Source: Acidihalobacter sp.
GTDB taxonomy: Bacteria; Pseudomonadota; Gammaproteobacteria; DSM-5130; Acidihalobacteraceae
Assembly (NCBI GenBank): GCA_027013225.1
Contig: JALUXU010000048.1
Coordinates: 1 to 47,272 of the forward strand
Reading direction: 5' to 3'
Length of the DNA: 47,272 nt
Position 1 is the stretch's first letter; every line of letters begins with the position of its first letter. Positions 1 through 8,266 of this stretch are shown here, one piece after another. Made by a program: the position numbers and the translations under genes. Below the pieces are notes generated by a model. The model ran no database searches and was not told the origin of the DNA. It saw only the letters and a program-made list of their open reading frames with translations.

Positions 1-2
1 TG

Positions 3-149
3 CGTTGGCTGGAAATGAAATTAGCCGGTGAGTCCGGCTTTTGCTCCCCGCAAGGGGCCGGGCGGGAACCGTCCGAGGTGTGGAGCGGTGGAGGTTTCGC
101 CGCGGTGAAGCACGAAACTCACGCCATACCGTCAGGTTGGCGGGAGTAG
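3..149 (+). CDS. Unidentified partial reading frame at left edge
   Basis: This frame is open from the window edge to a TAG at 147-149 and gives 48 residues rich in Gly, Ser, Trp and charged residues, ending near KHETHAIPSGWRE. I do not recognise it. The DNA is more GC-rich than the genes to its right and contains short inverted repeats (for example GCCGG-TGAGT-CCGGC at 24-38), so it may equally be the non-coding end of an RNA or a mobile element. It points toward the smpB stop codon, so it converges with smpB. There is too little sequence to infer a function, and the coding nature itself is uncertain. Confidence 0.2.
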   Translation, partial: RWLEMKLAGESGFCSPQGAGREPSEVWSGGGFAAVKHETHAIPSGWRE

Positions 150-234
150 TTCATATAATCATGACTTATTGATTGGGGATGATGTTACTTGTTCTCGTGT
201 CCCGAGGGTGAGATGTTCGCCATCAACAGCCAGG

Positions 235-714
235 TTATTTTTGAGAACGTTTAAGCAAACGTTCCCGGTCGCGGCTCCATTCGCGCTCCTTTTCCGAGGC
301 GCGCTTGTCATGCTGTTTCTTGCCTTTTGCCAACCCAAGTTCGAGCTTGGCGCGCCCCCGTTTCCAGTAGAGTGAAAGAGGCACGAGGGCATAACCCTTG
401 CGCTCTACGGCACCGATCAGGCGGTTGATTTCAGAACGATGGAGCAGTAATCGACGAGTGCGGGTGGGGTCCGGCTTGACATGGGTGGATGCGCTGGCCA
501 GAGGGGAGATGTGTGCGCCGAACAGCCAGAGTTGGCCATCGCGCACGAAGGCATAACTTTCGTTCATTTGCACCCGTCCGGCTCGCAGGCTTTTGACTTC
601 CCAGCCTTGCAGTTCTATCCCCGCCTCGAAACTGTCTTCGATGAAGTATTCATGCCGCGCACGACGGTTGACGGCTATCTTGGATGACTCATTGGACGTA
701 TTCTTCTTGCTCAT
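235..714 (-). CDS. smpB: SsrA-binding protein SmpB
   Basis: SmpB binds tmRNA (SsrA) and brings it to ribosomes stalled on broken mRNA, where trans-translation frees the ribosome and tags the peptide for decay. The 159-residue protein has the usual family length. It carries [11 protein letters not shown] at 17-27, [10 protein letters not shown] at 37-46, the DPTRTR/LLL segment near 82-91 and the basic tail GKKQHDKR at 131-138, which enters the decoding centre. The ATG at 714 was chosen because it matches the N-terminus of family members; an in-frame ATG farther upstream adds 38 residues without family likeness. No Shine-Dalgarno sequence precedes this ATG. The gene diverges from the transporter gene. 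The ssrA gene that often follows smpB is not seen before the window edge. Confidence 0.97.
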   Translation of the reverse strand: MSKKNTSNESSKIAVNRRARHEYFIEDSFEAGIELQGWEVKSLRAGRVQMNESYAFVRDGQLWLFGAHISPLASASTHVKPDPTRTRRLLLHRSEINRLIGAVERKGYALVPLSLYWKRGRAKLELGLAKGKKQHDKRASEKEREWSRDRERLLKRSQK

Positions 715-804
715 AAAACGGATTGTACAAGAGAAAAGGCGAAAAATAATTGCAATAATCGGCTGTTCGTGCGTTCCAGGCGCGTGGTTTTGTGGAAAAT
801 GATA

Positions 805-2169
805 ATGAGCGAACGCAAATCGATACACGGTGAATGGTCCTCTGGATGGGCGTTTTTCCTAGCGGCCACGGGGGCCGCGGTCGGCCTGGGCAATATATGG
901 ATGTTCCCTTATCTGGCCATGCGGTATGGAGGTGGCGCTTTCATCGTCGTTTACCTGATTTGCGTCGCTCTGGTGGCCATGCCGTTGCTTGTCACCGAGA
1001 TCACGCTGGGGCGACGCGGGCGGAAAAGTCCAGCCAATACTTTTTTTGAGCTGGCTTTGGATGAAGGTCGTAGCAGTGTCTGGGCTGGCGCGGGTTTCGT
1101 CGCTATGGCTGGAGGCCTTATCGTGGCCGCTTTTTTCAGCCTGGTTGCCGCTTGGAGTCTGGAATACCTGTGGCGTAGTCTTTTAAGCGGGTATGTGGGT
1201 ATTACTTCTGAACAGGCTGGAAGCGAGTTGCAAGCAATGCTCGGCGATCCCTGGCTGCAAATGTTTTGGTACTCCCTATTTTTGGCCGTCGCCGCAGGGA
1301 TCGTCGCCCGAGGTGTGCGCAAAGGACTTGATCCAGCGGCGCGTTTCATGGTGCCGATGCTGTTTGCTTTACTGCTCATCCTGATTGTCTACGCCTTATG
1401 GGTGGGGCGGCCGGAACCCGCCTTGCGTTATCTTTTTGTGCCGGATTTTTCTCGATTGAATGCGAGCGGGGTCTTACTGGCTTTGACGTATTCGTTTTTC
1501 GGACTGAGCGTCGGCGTGGGCGCGATGCTGAATTATGGCGCGTATATGCCTAATCATTTACCGATCATGCCAATGACCGCCGCGGTGGTTTTCGTGGATT
1601 TCCTGGTGGCGGTGAGTTCGGGGCTGGCTATTTATCCTTTGCTGATAGCCAATGGATTGCCCGTTTCTGATGGGCCCACACTTGTTTTCACCTTGCTTCC
1701 CGCTGCTTTCGGCAGCATGCCATTTGGCGGTTTTTATGCTGCCCTGTTCTATCTCATGCTTGTACTGGCAGCCTGGACTTCCGTGATTGCCTTGCTTGAA
1801 CCCACGGTGAGCTGGCTGGTGGAATGCGGCTGGCGCCGATTATGGGCCGCGATCTTGGTGGCGATGATCGTATGGGTCATCGCCATGGTTTTGGATTTTT
1901 CTTTCAATCTGTGGTCCTCGATTACCTGGCATGGCAGGAGCGTGTTGGATATCTTCAATGCGGCGAGTTCCGATATCATTCTCCCCTTGAGTGGCTTTTC
2001 GGCTGTTTTTTTTGCCGCCTGGATGATGTCTGAGCGCAGTCTTCGGCAGGAATTGCGCACCCATCGCCTCTTGGTACGATTGTGGTTGATCGTCCTGCGT
2101 TATATCGCGCCAGTTGGTATCCTGTTCGTTTTGTTCAACGCTCTAGGATTGATGCGGGGAGTTTTATGA
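805..2169 (+). CDS. Neurotransmitter:sodium symporter (SNF) family transporter
   Basis: This 454-residue inner-membrane protein belongs to the SNF/NSS family of sodium-coupled amino acid transporters (LeuT fold). TM1 holds [14 protein letters not shown] at 23-36, TM6 the [16 protein letters not shown] block, and TM8 the [10 protein letters not shown] block whose Thr-Ser matches the second sodium site of LeuT. About eleven to twelve hydrophobic helices are visible. The residue after GLGNIW is Met33, where LeuT and nearly all relatives have Arg (R30 of the outer gate). The ATG at 805 was preferred to the one at 799 because GGA lies 8 bases upstream. The gene ends in an ATGA overlap with ratA, so the two are co-translated. 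The substrate cannot be told from sequence. Confidence 0.9.
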   Translation: MSERKSIHGEWSSGWAFFLAATGAAVGLGNIWMFPYLAMRYGGGAFIVVYLICVALVAMPLLVTEITLGRRGRKSPANTFFELALDEGRSSVWAGAGFVAMAGGLIVAAFFSLVAAWSLEYLWRSLLSGYVGITSEQAGSELQAMLGDPWLQMFWYSLFLAVAAGIVARGVRKGLDPAARFMVPMLFALLLILIVYALWVGRPEPALRYLFVPDFSRLNASGVLLALTYSFFGLSVGVGAMLNYGAYMPNHLPIMPMTAAVVFVDFLVAVSSGLAIYPLLIANGLPVSDGPTLVFTLLPAAFGSMPFGGFYAALFYLMLVLAAWTSVIALLEPTVSWLVECGWRRLWAAILVAMIVWVIAMVLDFSFNLWSSITWHGRSVLDIFNAASSDIILPLSGFSAVFFAAWMMSERSLRQELRTHRLLVRLWLIVLRYIAPVGILFVLFNALGLMRGVL

Positions 2170-2603
2170 CGACATTGAGCCGGAATGCGCTGGTGCCCTA
2201 TTCGCCCAGCGAAATGTACGATCTCGTGAACGAGATCGAGCGGTATCCCGAGTTTTTACCGTGGTGCAAATCAACCGAGGTGCATGAACGCTCTGAAGAT
2301 GAGGTCAAGGCAACTATCGAGCTTGCCAAGGGTGGGATCCACAAGAGCTTTTCCACCCACAATCGCATGCAACCTGGGAAGATGATCGAGATCCGTCTCG
2401 TTGAGGGTCCATTCAGTCATTTGCATGGGTTCTGGCGTTTCGATCCGTTGGGAGAGTCGGCCAGCAAGGTTTCCATGGATATGGAGTTCGATTTTTCCAA
2501 CCGATTGCTGGGAATGGCGGTTGGGCCGGTGTTCGGTCAGATTGTTTCCACGCTGGTCGATGCCTTCGTCAAGCGGGCACGAGAAGTGTATGGCACTCGT
2601 TGA
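2166..2603 (+). CDS. ratA: Ribosome association toxin RatA, START/coenzyme Q-binding fold
   Basis: The 145-residue product is a small single-domain protein of the polyketide cyclase/START (SRPBCC) superfamily. Family hallmarks are the N-terminal VPYSPSEMYDLVNEIERYPE stretch at 9-28, FLPWCKS soon after, and the closing FVKRAREVYG helix. In E. coli RatA was described as binding 50S subunits and blocking 70S assembly; its relatives (Coq10) bind ubiquinone, and which role applies here is open. The start codon overlaps the transporter stop (ATGA at 2166-2169). It overlaps rnfH by 14 bases at its other end, the same pairing (ratA-ratB) as in E. coli. Confidence 0.93.
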   Translation: MTTLSRNALVPYSPSEMYDLVNEIERYPEFLPWCKSTEVHERSEDEVKATIELAKGGIHKSFSTHNRMQPGKMIEIRLVEGPFSHLHGFWRFDPLGESASKVSMDMEFDFSNRLLGMAVGPVFGQIVSTLVDAFVKRAREVYGTR

Positions 2604-2919
2604 AGCTTTCAGGAATCGTTGGCTGTCGAAGTCGAAATTCCAGGTGGAAGTTGCTTACGCGCGTCCAGACCGCCAGCTCATACTCCGTTGCAGGGCTGAT
2701 ACGTCCATGCGATTGAAAGATGTCATTGAGTCGTCCGGAATTTTGAGGATATTTCCGGAAATCGATATCTCCACCGCGCGGGTGGGTGTTTATGGGCACC
2801 TGCGTTCTATCGAGGATCGCGTTTCAGAGGGAGACAGGATACAAATCTACCGACCGCTGCAAATCGATCCCAAGGAGAGCCGGCGTCGGCGGGCGGCGGC
2901 AAGAAAAAAATCGTCATGA
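2590..2919 (+). CDS. rnfH: RnfH family ubiquitin-like protein (RatB)
   Basis: This 109-residue protein has the beta-grasp ubiquitin-like fold of the RnfH family. Key segments are the QVEVAYARPDRQ strand, a middle block with LKDVIESSGILRIFPEID, and DRVSEGDRIQIYRPLQIDPK before a very basic tail (RRRRAAARKK). The role of RnfH is not settled; it neighbours rnf genes in some bacteria and ratA in others. The ATG at 2590 lies inside the end of ratA and gives a normal family length. The reading frame runs 6 bases into the oppositely oriented bamE, so the two genes converge without a spacer. Confidence 0.92.
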   Translation: MALVEAFRNRWLSKSKFQVEVAYARPDRQLILRCRADTSMRLKDVIESSGILRIFPEIDISTARVGVYGHLRSIEDRVSEGDRIQIYRPLQIDPKESRRRRAAARKKSS

Positions 2920-3240
2920 AGAGTGCTTGCCGGCTTCGGTGATGCGTATAAGTTTATCTGCTTTGAAGTAGAGAGTAGCCCGTTTGAGAATGGGGGCACC
3001 AAAACTCGGCTTAAGGTAATAAACATAGTCCCAGCGATTGGAATCGAAAGGGTCTTGCAGCAGGGGGTCGCCCAGCATGAAAGCGACTTGCTGTTTGCTC
3101 ATGCCGATTTTCAGGGTGTCGAGTGATTGCTTGCTGATTACGTTGCCTTGTTGAATCGGAGGGCGATAGCCTTCCAGCCAACTGCACCCGCCGAGTGTTA
3201 AAGAAAAACCCAGGATAAGGGGGACGTAGATCGCTTTCAT
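2914..3240 (-). CDS. bamE: Outer membrane assembly lipoprotein BamE
   Basis: BamE (SmpA/OmlA) is a lipoprotein of the BAM complex, which folds beta-barrel proteins into the outer membrane. The 108-residue product has a lipoprotein signal peptide with lipobox LGGC at 16-19, so Cys19 should be lipidated. The SmpA/OmlA domain follows: GNVISKQSLDTLKIGMSKQQ, then LGDPLLQDPF, WDYVYYLKP and a C-terminal strand with YFKADKL. The length is normal. It is divergent from fur with 86 bases between start codons; the omlA-fur divergence is a known arrangement in Pseudomonas and Xanthomonas relatives. Confidence 0.96.
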   Translation of the reverse strand: MKAIYVPLILGFSLTLGGCSWLEGYRPPIQQGNVISKQSLDTLKIGMSKQQVAFMLGDPLLQDPFDSNRWDYVYYLKPSFGAPILKRATLYFKADKLIRITEAGKHSS

Positions 3241-3326
3241 TGTGGTGTGATACCTGATTGGGTAGGCGCATGATAGCAGTTTGTGTCATTCTGGAAGAAG
3301 TCGGTTCAAGCATGAGAGAGCATTCG

Positions 3327-3770
3327 ATGCAATTTTCAAATGAAGGACAGGAGCTCAAACGGGCGGGGCTCAAGATTACGATCCCTAGAATGAAGATTCT
3401 TGAAATACTCGAGACGGCCGAACCCAGCCACATGACAGCCGAAGTTATCTATCGCCGCTTGCTGGATGCGGGCGAGGAGATTGGCTTGGCCACTGTCTAT
3501 CGTGTGCTCACCCAGTTCGAGGCCGCCGGTCTTGTCCACAAGCATCACTTTGAAGGCGGCCAGGCCGTATTCGAGCTGGAACGAGGGCATCATCACGATC
3601 ATATCGTTTGCGTGGATTGCGGCCATGTGGAGGAGTTTTATGATGAATTGATAGAAACTCGGCAGAAGGCTGTGGCCGCCCAGTCGGGTTTTGATATTCA
3701 GGATCATTCGCTGATCCTCTATGGTCGGTGCCTTCGTAAAAATTGCCCTAATCGCCCCGAAAAAACATGA
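3327..3770 (+). CDS. fur: Ferric uptake regulator Fur
   Basis: Fur is the iron-dependent repressor of iron acquisition genes. From the chosen ATG the protein has 147 residues, one fewer than E. coli Fur, and begins just before LKRAGLKITIPRMKIL (10-25). The winged-helix recognition region is EEIGLATVYRVLTQFEAAGL (50-69). Metal sites are visible as ELERGHHHDH (83-92), CVDC (95-98) and the second cysteine pair C135/C140. The ATG at 3327 has GAGAGA 7 bases upstream; an in-frame ATG at 3312 would add five residues. I see no convincing Fur box in the 86-base gap to bamE. Confidence 0.96.
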   Translation: MQFSNEGQELKRAGLKITIPRMKILEILETAEPSHMTAEVIYRRLLDAGEEIGLATVYRVLTQFEAAGLVHKHHFEGGQAVFELERGHHHDHIVCVDCGHVEEFYDELIETRQKAVAAQSGFDIQDHSLILYGRCLRKNCPNRPEKT

Positions 3771-3998
3771 ATGAGCCGGCAGAAGCGCCTATATCATGAC
3801 GATGTCCCATGCCAGGGACTTTAACAGCGATTAAAATTCTCCTCTTGCTGAACGGTAGGGCGCTGAAATTGTTATTAAAATACTCGGTTGCGCTCTGTGA
3901 GCGGCGTATTCTGACCGATTTTCCCCTCTTTCGCCTGAGCTGAATTTTATCAGCGTCCCAGGCCCATGGAGTTGGACAATGCTGGCAGGCCGGCTGGA
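3771..3998. other. Non-coding gap between convergent fur and recN
   Basis: This 228-base stretch separates the convergent ends of fur and recN. It is more AT-rich in the middle than the flanking genes. The only hairpin I see is short (CGCTC-TGT-GAGCG near 3892), with no T tract, so no clear intrinsic terminator can be called for either gene. No supported reading frame is present. Confidence 0.5.
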
Positions 3999-5693
3999 TC
4001 AATCGCCATCTTCCGGAGTCACCGATGATTGCGCCGTTTGCAGCATTTCGGCGGCATGCGCCCTGGTTTGTTTGGTCAGGTGTACTCCTCCCAGCATGCG
4101 GGCGATTTCATCAATGCGTTCTTCACCATCAAGCACTCTGATCAGGGTGCGCGTCGAACCTGCTTCCTGGATTTTGTTGATGCTGAGTTGGTGATGCGCC
4201 TGGGCAGCGACTTGAGGCAAATGGGTGACGCATAGGATCTGATGGCGTTCACTCAGTTGCCTCAGCATCTTGCCCACTATTTCAGCGATGCCTCCGCCGA
4301 TGCCGGTGTCGACCTCGTCGAAAATAAGGGTGGGCAGGCGGCGATCGCGCTTGGCGGCCAATTGAATACCCAGGCTGATACGCGACAACTCGCCGCCAGA
4401 GGCCACCTTGGACAAAGCTTGCGGAGGCTGTCCTGCATTGGCGCTCACCTGAAACTCAATTTGGTCATAACCGAAAGGGTTGGGGGGGGCGCCTGGATCG
4501 CTTAGCAAGGAGACCACGAAACGTCCGCCTTTCATTCCCAGGACTTGCATGGCTTGATTGACTTCCTTTTCGAGTTCCTTTGCTCTTTCCGCCCGGCCCT
4601 GGCTGATGCGGGCGGCCAATGTGCGCCATTCTCGATCCAATGCTTCGAGGTTTTTTTCCATTTCGGCGCGGGCCGCATCCGCATGAGTAAGGAGGTTCAA
4701 TTCTTCTTCTATCGCTGCGAGCCGTTCGGGCAAATCTCCAGGTTCGCAACGATGCTTGCGCGCCAGTGATTGCAATTGGGCCAAGCGGGTCTCTACATCG
4801 GCGAGGCTTTCTGGATTGAGTTCGAGATGATCGAGATAATGTCGCAGTTCAGTGGCGGCCTCATCGATTTCTATGCGGGCGTTCACAACGAGTTCGAGTG
4901 CATTTTTCAAGGTGGCATCGTGATGGACGCTGGATCCCAGAGCGTCCAGCGCCTGACTCAGCAGACCATGGGCGTCGATTTCGTTGTCGAACAGCAGGCT
5001 ATGGGCCCGTTGGACGTTTTCCTGTAATTGGGAGACATGCGCAAGGCGGGCGTGCTGTTCGATTAGTTCGGCATACTCACCCGGCCGAGGGCTGGCCGAT
5101 AGCAGCTCCTGATGCAAAAACCCAAGAAAATCGAGGCGTTCTTGGCGCTGATTTTCAGCGAGCGCTAATTCTTCTAGACGCGCCTTGGTTTGCTTCCAGG
5201 CTTGATAGTGCTGGCTGAGTATCTTTAGCAATTCGCCTTGTCCGGCTTGGAGGTCGATGATTTCCCGCTGATAGTCGCGCCGTCCCAGCGCTTGATGGGC
5301 ATGTTGTCCATGAATATTGACAAGCTGTTCGCCCAACTCACGCAGCATGCCAAGCGTGGCGGTGGATCCGTTGATGTACGCGCGCGAGCGCCCTTCTTTG
5401 GTGACAATGCGGCGAATCAAGCATTCATCATCAACTTCGAAGTCATGGGATTGCAGCCATGACTTTGCCCTCGGGGCGTCTGCAAGATCCAGGGTGATAC
5501 CGATTTCAGCGCGATCGCAATTGGCACGCACCAGGCCGCTGTCTGCGCGGTCACCCAACGCCAGGCCAATGGCATCTATAAGGATGGATTTGCCTGCGCC
5601 GGTCTCGCCGGTCAATGCGGTCATCCCGGGCGAGAACTCGAGTTCGAGATGATCGATGATGACAAAGTCGCGTATGTAAATATGGCTCAACAT
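3999..5693 (-). CDS. recN: DNA repair ATPase RecN
   Basis: RecN is an SMC-like ATPase that helps RecA-dependent repair of double-strand breaks. The protein has 564 residues (E. coli 553). The Walker A motif GETGAGKS lies at 29-36, the ABC signature SGGELS at 432-437 and the Walker B block LIFDEVD at 456-462, with a long charged coiled-coil region between the two halves. The D-loop and switch histidine region (VTHLPQVAAQAHH) follows. It is the second gene after nadK on this strand, 105 bases apart. The SOS operators that precede recN in enterics are not visible here. Confidence 0.97.
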   Translation of the reverse strand: MLSHIYIRDFVIIDHLELEFSPGMTALTGETGAGKSILIDAIGLALGDRADSGLVRANCDRAEIGITLDLADAPRAKSWLQSHDFEVDDECLIRRIVTKEGRSRAYINGSTATLGMLRELGEQLVNIHGQHAHQALGRRDYQREIIDLQAGQGELLKILSQHYQAWKQTKARLEELALAENQRQERLDFLGFLHQELLSASPRPGEYAELIEQHARLAHVSQLQENVQRAHSLLFDNEIDAHGLLSQALDALGSSVHHDATLKNALELVVNARIEIDEAATELRHYLDHLELNPESLADVETRLAQLQSLARKHRCEPGDLPERLAAIEEELNLLTHADAARAEMEKNLEALDREWRTLAARISQGRAERAKELEKEVNQAMQVLGMKGGRFVVSLLSDPGAPPNPFGYDQIEFQVSANAGQPPQALSKVASGGELSRISLGIQLAAKRDRRLPTLIFDEVDTGIGGGIAEIVGKMLRQLSERHQILCVTHLPQVAAQAHHQLSINKIQEAGSTRTLIRVLDGEERIDEIARMLGGVHLTKQTRAHAAEMLQTAQSSVTPEDGD

Positions 5694-5798
5694 GGCCTAA
5701 TCAAGAATCTCTGCTCGTTACTTGGGTGGTAAAAAGAATTTGAGAAATTCATTTGTTATTGATGATCCCCATTTTGTCCGTAAGCGATTCAAAGTGAG
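5694..5798. other. nadK-recN intergenic gap
   Basis: This is the 105-base leader of recN on the minus strand. I looked for a LexA box of the form CTGT-N8-ACAG and found none. The sequence is AT-rich around 5735-5765. Transcription of recN may therefore come from the nadK promoter or from an unrecognised promoter here. Confidence 0.4.
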
Positions 5799-6668
5799 TT
5801 AAGGTTGTTCTCCCCATCGCAGTTTGGCGCGCAGAAGATGAAAGTGATCATAATCAGTAGGATGTAAGAGACGCAATGCGGTCTCTTTCTGTTTGATTCG
5901 GATACGGTCTCCTGGTTGCAACCCGGTGGTGGCCTGGCCATCAAAGGCGACTTGGGCGGCGGTTTGATTGCGTTCACAGAGGATGATCTCGATATTGGCA
6001 TGGGCGTCAATGACGATAGGTCGATTGCTCAGCATGTGGGGACAGATAGGCACCAGCAAAATAACCGCCAGCGAAGGGCTGATGATTGGCCCTCCTGCAG
6101 AGAGCGCATAAGCTGTCGAGCCGGTGGGTGTGGCGACGACCAATCCATCTGCGCGCTGACTGTTGACGAAACTGCCGTCGACAAAAGTATCGAATTCAAT
6201 CATGCGAACCACGTCATGATTGTGCAGGACGACATCATTCAGGGAATCTTGGGCTGTGACGATTTCCCCGTTGCGTATCACCTGGCTTTCCAGCATGGAA
6301 CGCGATTCAGTGATGTATTTCCCCGATAATACGGTGTCGATCGTGGGCAGCATTTGGTCAGCCGATATATCAGTCAGAAAGCCGAGGCGGCCATGATTGA
6401 CGCCAAGCAATGGCACGCCGTGATCAGCCAGCGAGCGCCCGGCATTCAGCAAGGTGCCGTCTCCTCCCAGCACGATCACCAATTGAGCGTCCTTGGCTAA
6501 AAAGGCACGTGGAAAGATCGCCTCACCGGGGAGTAATTCCTGTGCGCTCTCATCGAGAAGCACCGTATGGCCGTGGGCACGTAGATGCTGTAAAAGCTGG
6601 GCAAGGGGCTCGGCGAGGCGGACATCGCCTCTTTTGGTGATGATGCCAATGGTTTGGAATGAAGTCAT
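5799..6668 (-). CDS. nadK: NAD kinase
   Basis: NadK phosphorylates NAD to NADP using ATP. The 289-residue protein has the catalytic GGDGT motif at 68-72 in a VIVLGGDGTLLNAGR context, followed by GVNHGRLGFLTD, the LNDVVLHN block and the second signature TPTGSTAYALSAGGPI, which binds NAD. Length and motifs are those of gammaproteobacterial NadK. It is transcribed with recN and is divergent from hrcA across a 295-base gap. In E. coli the same nadK-recN pair lies beside grpE, so the setting is conserved with hrcA added. Confidence 0.97.
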   Translation of the reverse strand: MTSFQTIGIITKRGDVRLAEPLAQLLQHLRAHGHTVLLDESAQELLPGEAIFPRAFLAKDAQLVIVLGGDGTLLNAGRSLADHGVPLLGVNHGRLGFLTDISADQMLPTIDTVLSGKYITESRSMLESQVIRNGEIVTAQDSLNDVVLHNHDVVRMIEFDTFVDGSFVNSQRADGLVVATPTGSTAYALSAGGPIISPSLAVILLVPICPHMLSNRPIVIDAHANIEIILCERNQTAAQVAFDGQATTGLQPGDRIRIKQKETALRLLHPTDYDHFHLLRAKLRWGEQP

Positions 6669-6690
6669 TTTGAAAAAGCTTTACCTGCAT

Positions 6691-6711
6691 TCATCGTGGG
6701 AACACGAATGA
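6691..6711. repeat. Short inverted repeat with GGAA loop upstream of nadK
   Basis: TCATCGTG at 6691-6698 pairs with CACG-A-ATGA at 6703-6711 across a GGAA loop, with one bulged A. It lies 23 bases from the nadK start codon, so it could be an operator or a leader hairpin in the nadK transcript. Function is unknown. Confidence 0.35.
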
Positions 6712-6823
6712 TATCTGTTTATTCGCGGCGTGACTCATGAGATGGCTAGGATAATAGGCATCTCGCCCTGGACCGTTTTCCTTTCAGGAATATTCCGCAG
6801 TGTCGTTGATGCGCGAATTTTTA

Positions 6824-6852
6824 TTGTAACTGATTGAAAAACAAATTATTAT
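6824..6852 (+). promoter_or_regulatory. Candidate sigma-70 promoter for hrcA
   Basis: TTGTAA at 6824-6829 and TATTAT at 6847-6852 are separated by 17 bases, in an AT-rich segment 112 bases before the hrcA start. The predicted transcript would begin near 6859. No CIRCE inverted repeat (TTAGCACTC-N9-GAGTGCTAA) accompanies it. The remaining part of this 295-base nadK-hrcA gap shows nothing else except the small hairpin near nadK and a five-codon mini-ORF at 6919-6936. Confidence 0.5.
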
Positions 6853-6963
6853 ATTGCTTGCTTGTCACGAAGATTTGATTTGCTTTTTCTGTGATCTGGT
6901 GAGAGAGAAAGGTAGAGAATGAAAGTTGCCAATTGATAACATGTGCCGATTGAGGATGTTGGG

Positions 6964-8022
6964 ATGAAAACTTCAAATCAAGACAAGGATGCGGCATTGA
7001 ATGAGCGATCCATGCGCATCCTAAAGGAACTGATCGAAGCATATATTCATTCTGGCCGGCCGGTGGGATCAAAGGTTTTAGCGCAGACATCTGGCATTAA
7101 TTTCAGCTCGGCCACGGTGAGAAATATTGCAGCCGAACTCGAGGAGATGGGCTTCGTGCGTTCTCCCCATACCTCGGCTGGCCGGGTGCCAACCGCTTTG
7201 GGGTATCGGATGTATGTCGATGCCCTTTTGCAGGAGCACCCACCTCTGCAGGAAGATTTAGATCGGATGCGCGTTCATCTCGATCCTGAACTCAGGTCTG
7301 AAGACTTGATCGAATCGGCGTCGGATATTCTCTCAGGTATTACTCATCTGGCTGGTGTTGTGACTTTGCCAAGAGGTAAACAAGCGGCTTTGCGACAGAT
7401 CGAGTTTTTACCATTAGGCGGCCGCCGTGTTTTGGCTATTCTGGTTATGAATCAACGCGATGTTAAAAATCGGATTATCCAACTGGATCGCGAATATAAA
7501 GAATCTGAGTTGCAGCAAATCGGCAATTATCTCAATGCGCACTTCGCCGGCAGGGAATTGGAGACCATTCGCCACGATTTACTGTGCGAGCTCGAGAAGA
7601 TGCGCATGGATATGGATCGTCTGATGCAAGGGGTCATCGAGCTCGCGGACAAGGCATTGGTACAGGACGAGGAGGAAGTCGATTGCGTGGTGGCCGGCCA
7701 GGGGAATTTACTCGAATACCGGGAGCTGATGAATTTTGATCGTTTGCGTGCATTGCTCGTGGCTTTTACAGAAAGACGCAAAATCTTGCACTTGCTGGAT
7801 GAGAGCATTAAAGCGCAGGACGTTCGGATTCTTATTGGTCATGAGTTGGGTTGCGATATATTCGATTACTTGAGCGTAGTTTCGGCCCCTTATAGCGTGA
7901 ATGGAGAAGTTATTGGTGTATTGGGTGTAATCGGCCCTACTAGAATGCCCTACGACCGGGTGATCCCTGTCGTTGATATTGCCGCGCGTATGTTGGGTGA
8001 GGCGATGAGCGCAAGCAGATAA
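6964..8022 (+). CDS. hrcA: Heat-inducible transcription repressor HrcA
   Basis: HrcA is a winged-helix repressor that normally binds the CIRCE operator and holds down groE or dnaK operons until heat or unfolded protein relieves it. The 352-residue product starts with NERSMRILKELIEAYIHSG, followed by the helix-turn-helix region INFSSATVRNIAAELEEMGF and the SPHTSAGRVPTALGYRMYVD block that is diagnostic for the family. The C-terminal GAF-like part ends with GVLGVIGPTRMPYDRVIPVVD. The ATG at 6964 has GAGG 8 bases upstream; a GTG at 6943 is an alternative. It lies immediately before grpE-dnaK-dnaJ. Confidence 0.96.
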   Translation: MKTSNQDKDAALNERSMRILKELIEAYIHSGRPVGSKVLAQTSGINFSSATVRNIAAELEEMGFVRSPHTSAGRVPTALGYRMYVDALLQEHPPLQEDLDRMRVHLDPELRSEDLIESASDILSGITHLAGVVTLPRGKQAALRQIEFLPLGGRRVLAILVMNQRDVKNRIIQLDREYKESELQQIGNYLNAHFAGRELETIRHDLLCELEKMRMDMDRLMQGVIELADKALVQDEEEVDCVVAGQGNLLEYRELMNFDRLRALLVAFTERRKILHLLDESIKAQDVRILIGHELGCDIFDYLSVVSAPYSVNGEVIGVLGVIGPTRMPYDRVIPVVDIAARMLGEAMSASR

Positions 8023-8215
8023 AAGTTCCATTATTCGATAAGCTATTCAAAACAAGTGGCGTCTGTCGGACTTGGGCGGAATCCATTACAAGCCTCTCCT
8101 GAATCCAACAAGTTCTTGAGCGATTGCTTCGTTGCCGGGCTCCAGTTTTTGAATGGGATCACCTCTCCACCACTAAAAATACCCACTGCCTGGACTCGCT
8201 TGCTGCACCGCATTC

Positions 8216-8243
8216 CTTGAAGTTTTCAATATCGTCCCCAAAT
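8216..8243 (+). promoter_or_regulatory. Sigma-32-like heat-shock promoter upstream of grpE (distal)
   Basis: CTTGAA at 8216-8221 is followed after 14 bases by CCCCAAAT at 8236-8243. This matches the RpoH consensus CTTGAA-N(13-15)-CCCCATNT closely. It lies about 75 bases before the grpE ATG. The rest of the 294-base hrcA-grpE gap holds a second, weaker candidate and no CIRCE element. Confidence 0.75.
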
Positions 8244-8266
8244 GTGGAAGTGATTTGCGGATTTCC

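Noticed and set aside
24-62. Resemblance to a cobalamin riboswitch (GCCGGTGAGTCCGGC followed by CCCCGCAAGGGG)
   Set aside because: The CCGGTG...CCGG stem alone is not enough; the long P6 and B12-box elements are not recognisable and the sequence downstream is the end of smpB on the other strand, not a cobalamin gene.
1-234. ssrA (tmRNA) gene next to smpB on the minus strand
   Set aside because: The minus-strand sequence does not contain the expected tRNA-like ends or the start motif with GGATTCGACG, so tmRNA is not in this segment.
3892-3904. Terminator between fur and recN
   Set aside because: The stem has only five pairs with a three-base loop and no T tract on either strand.
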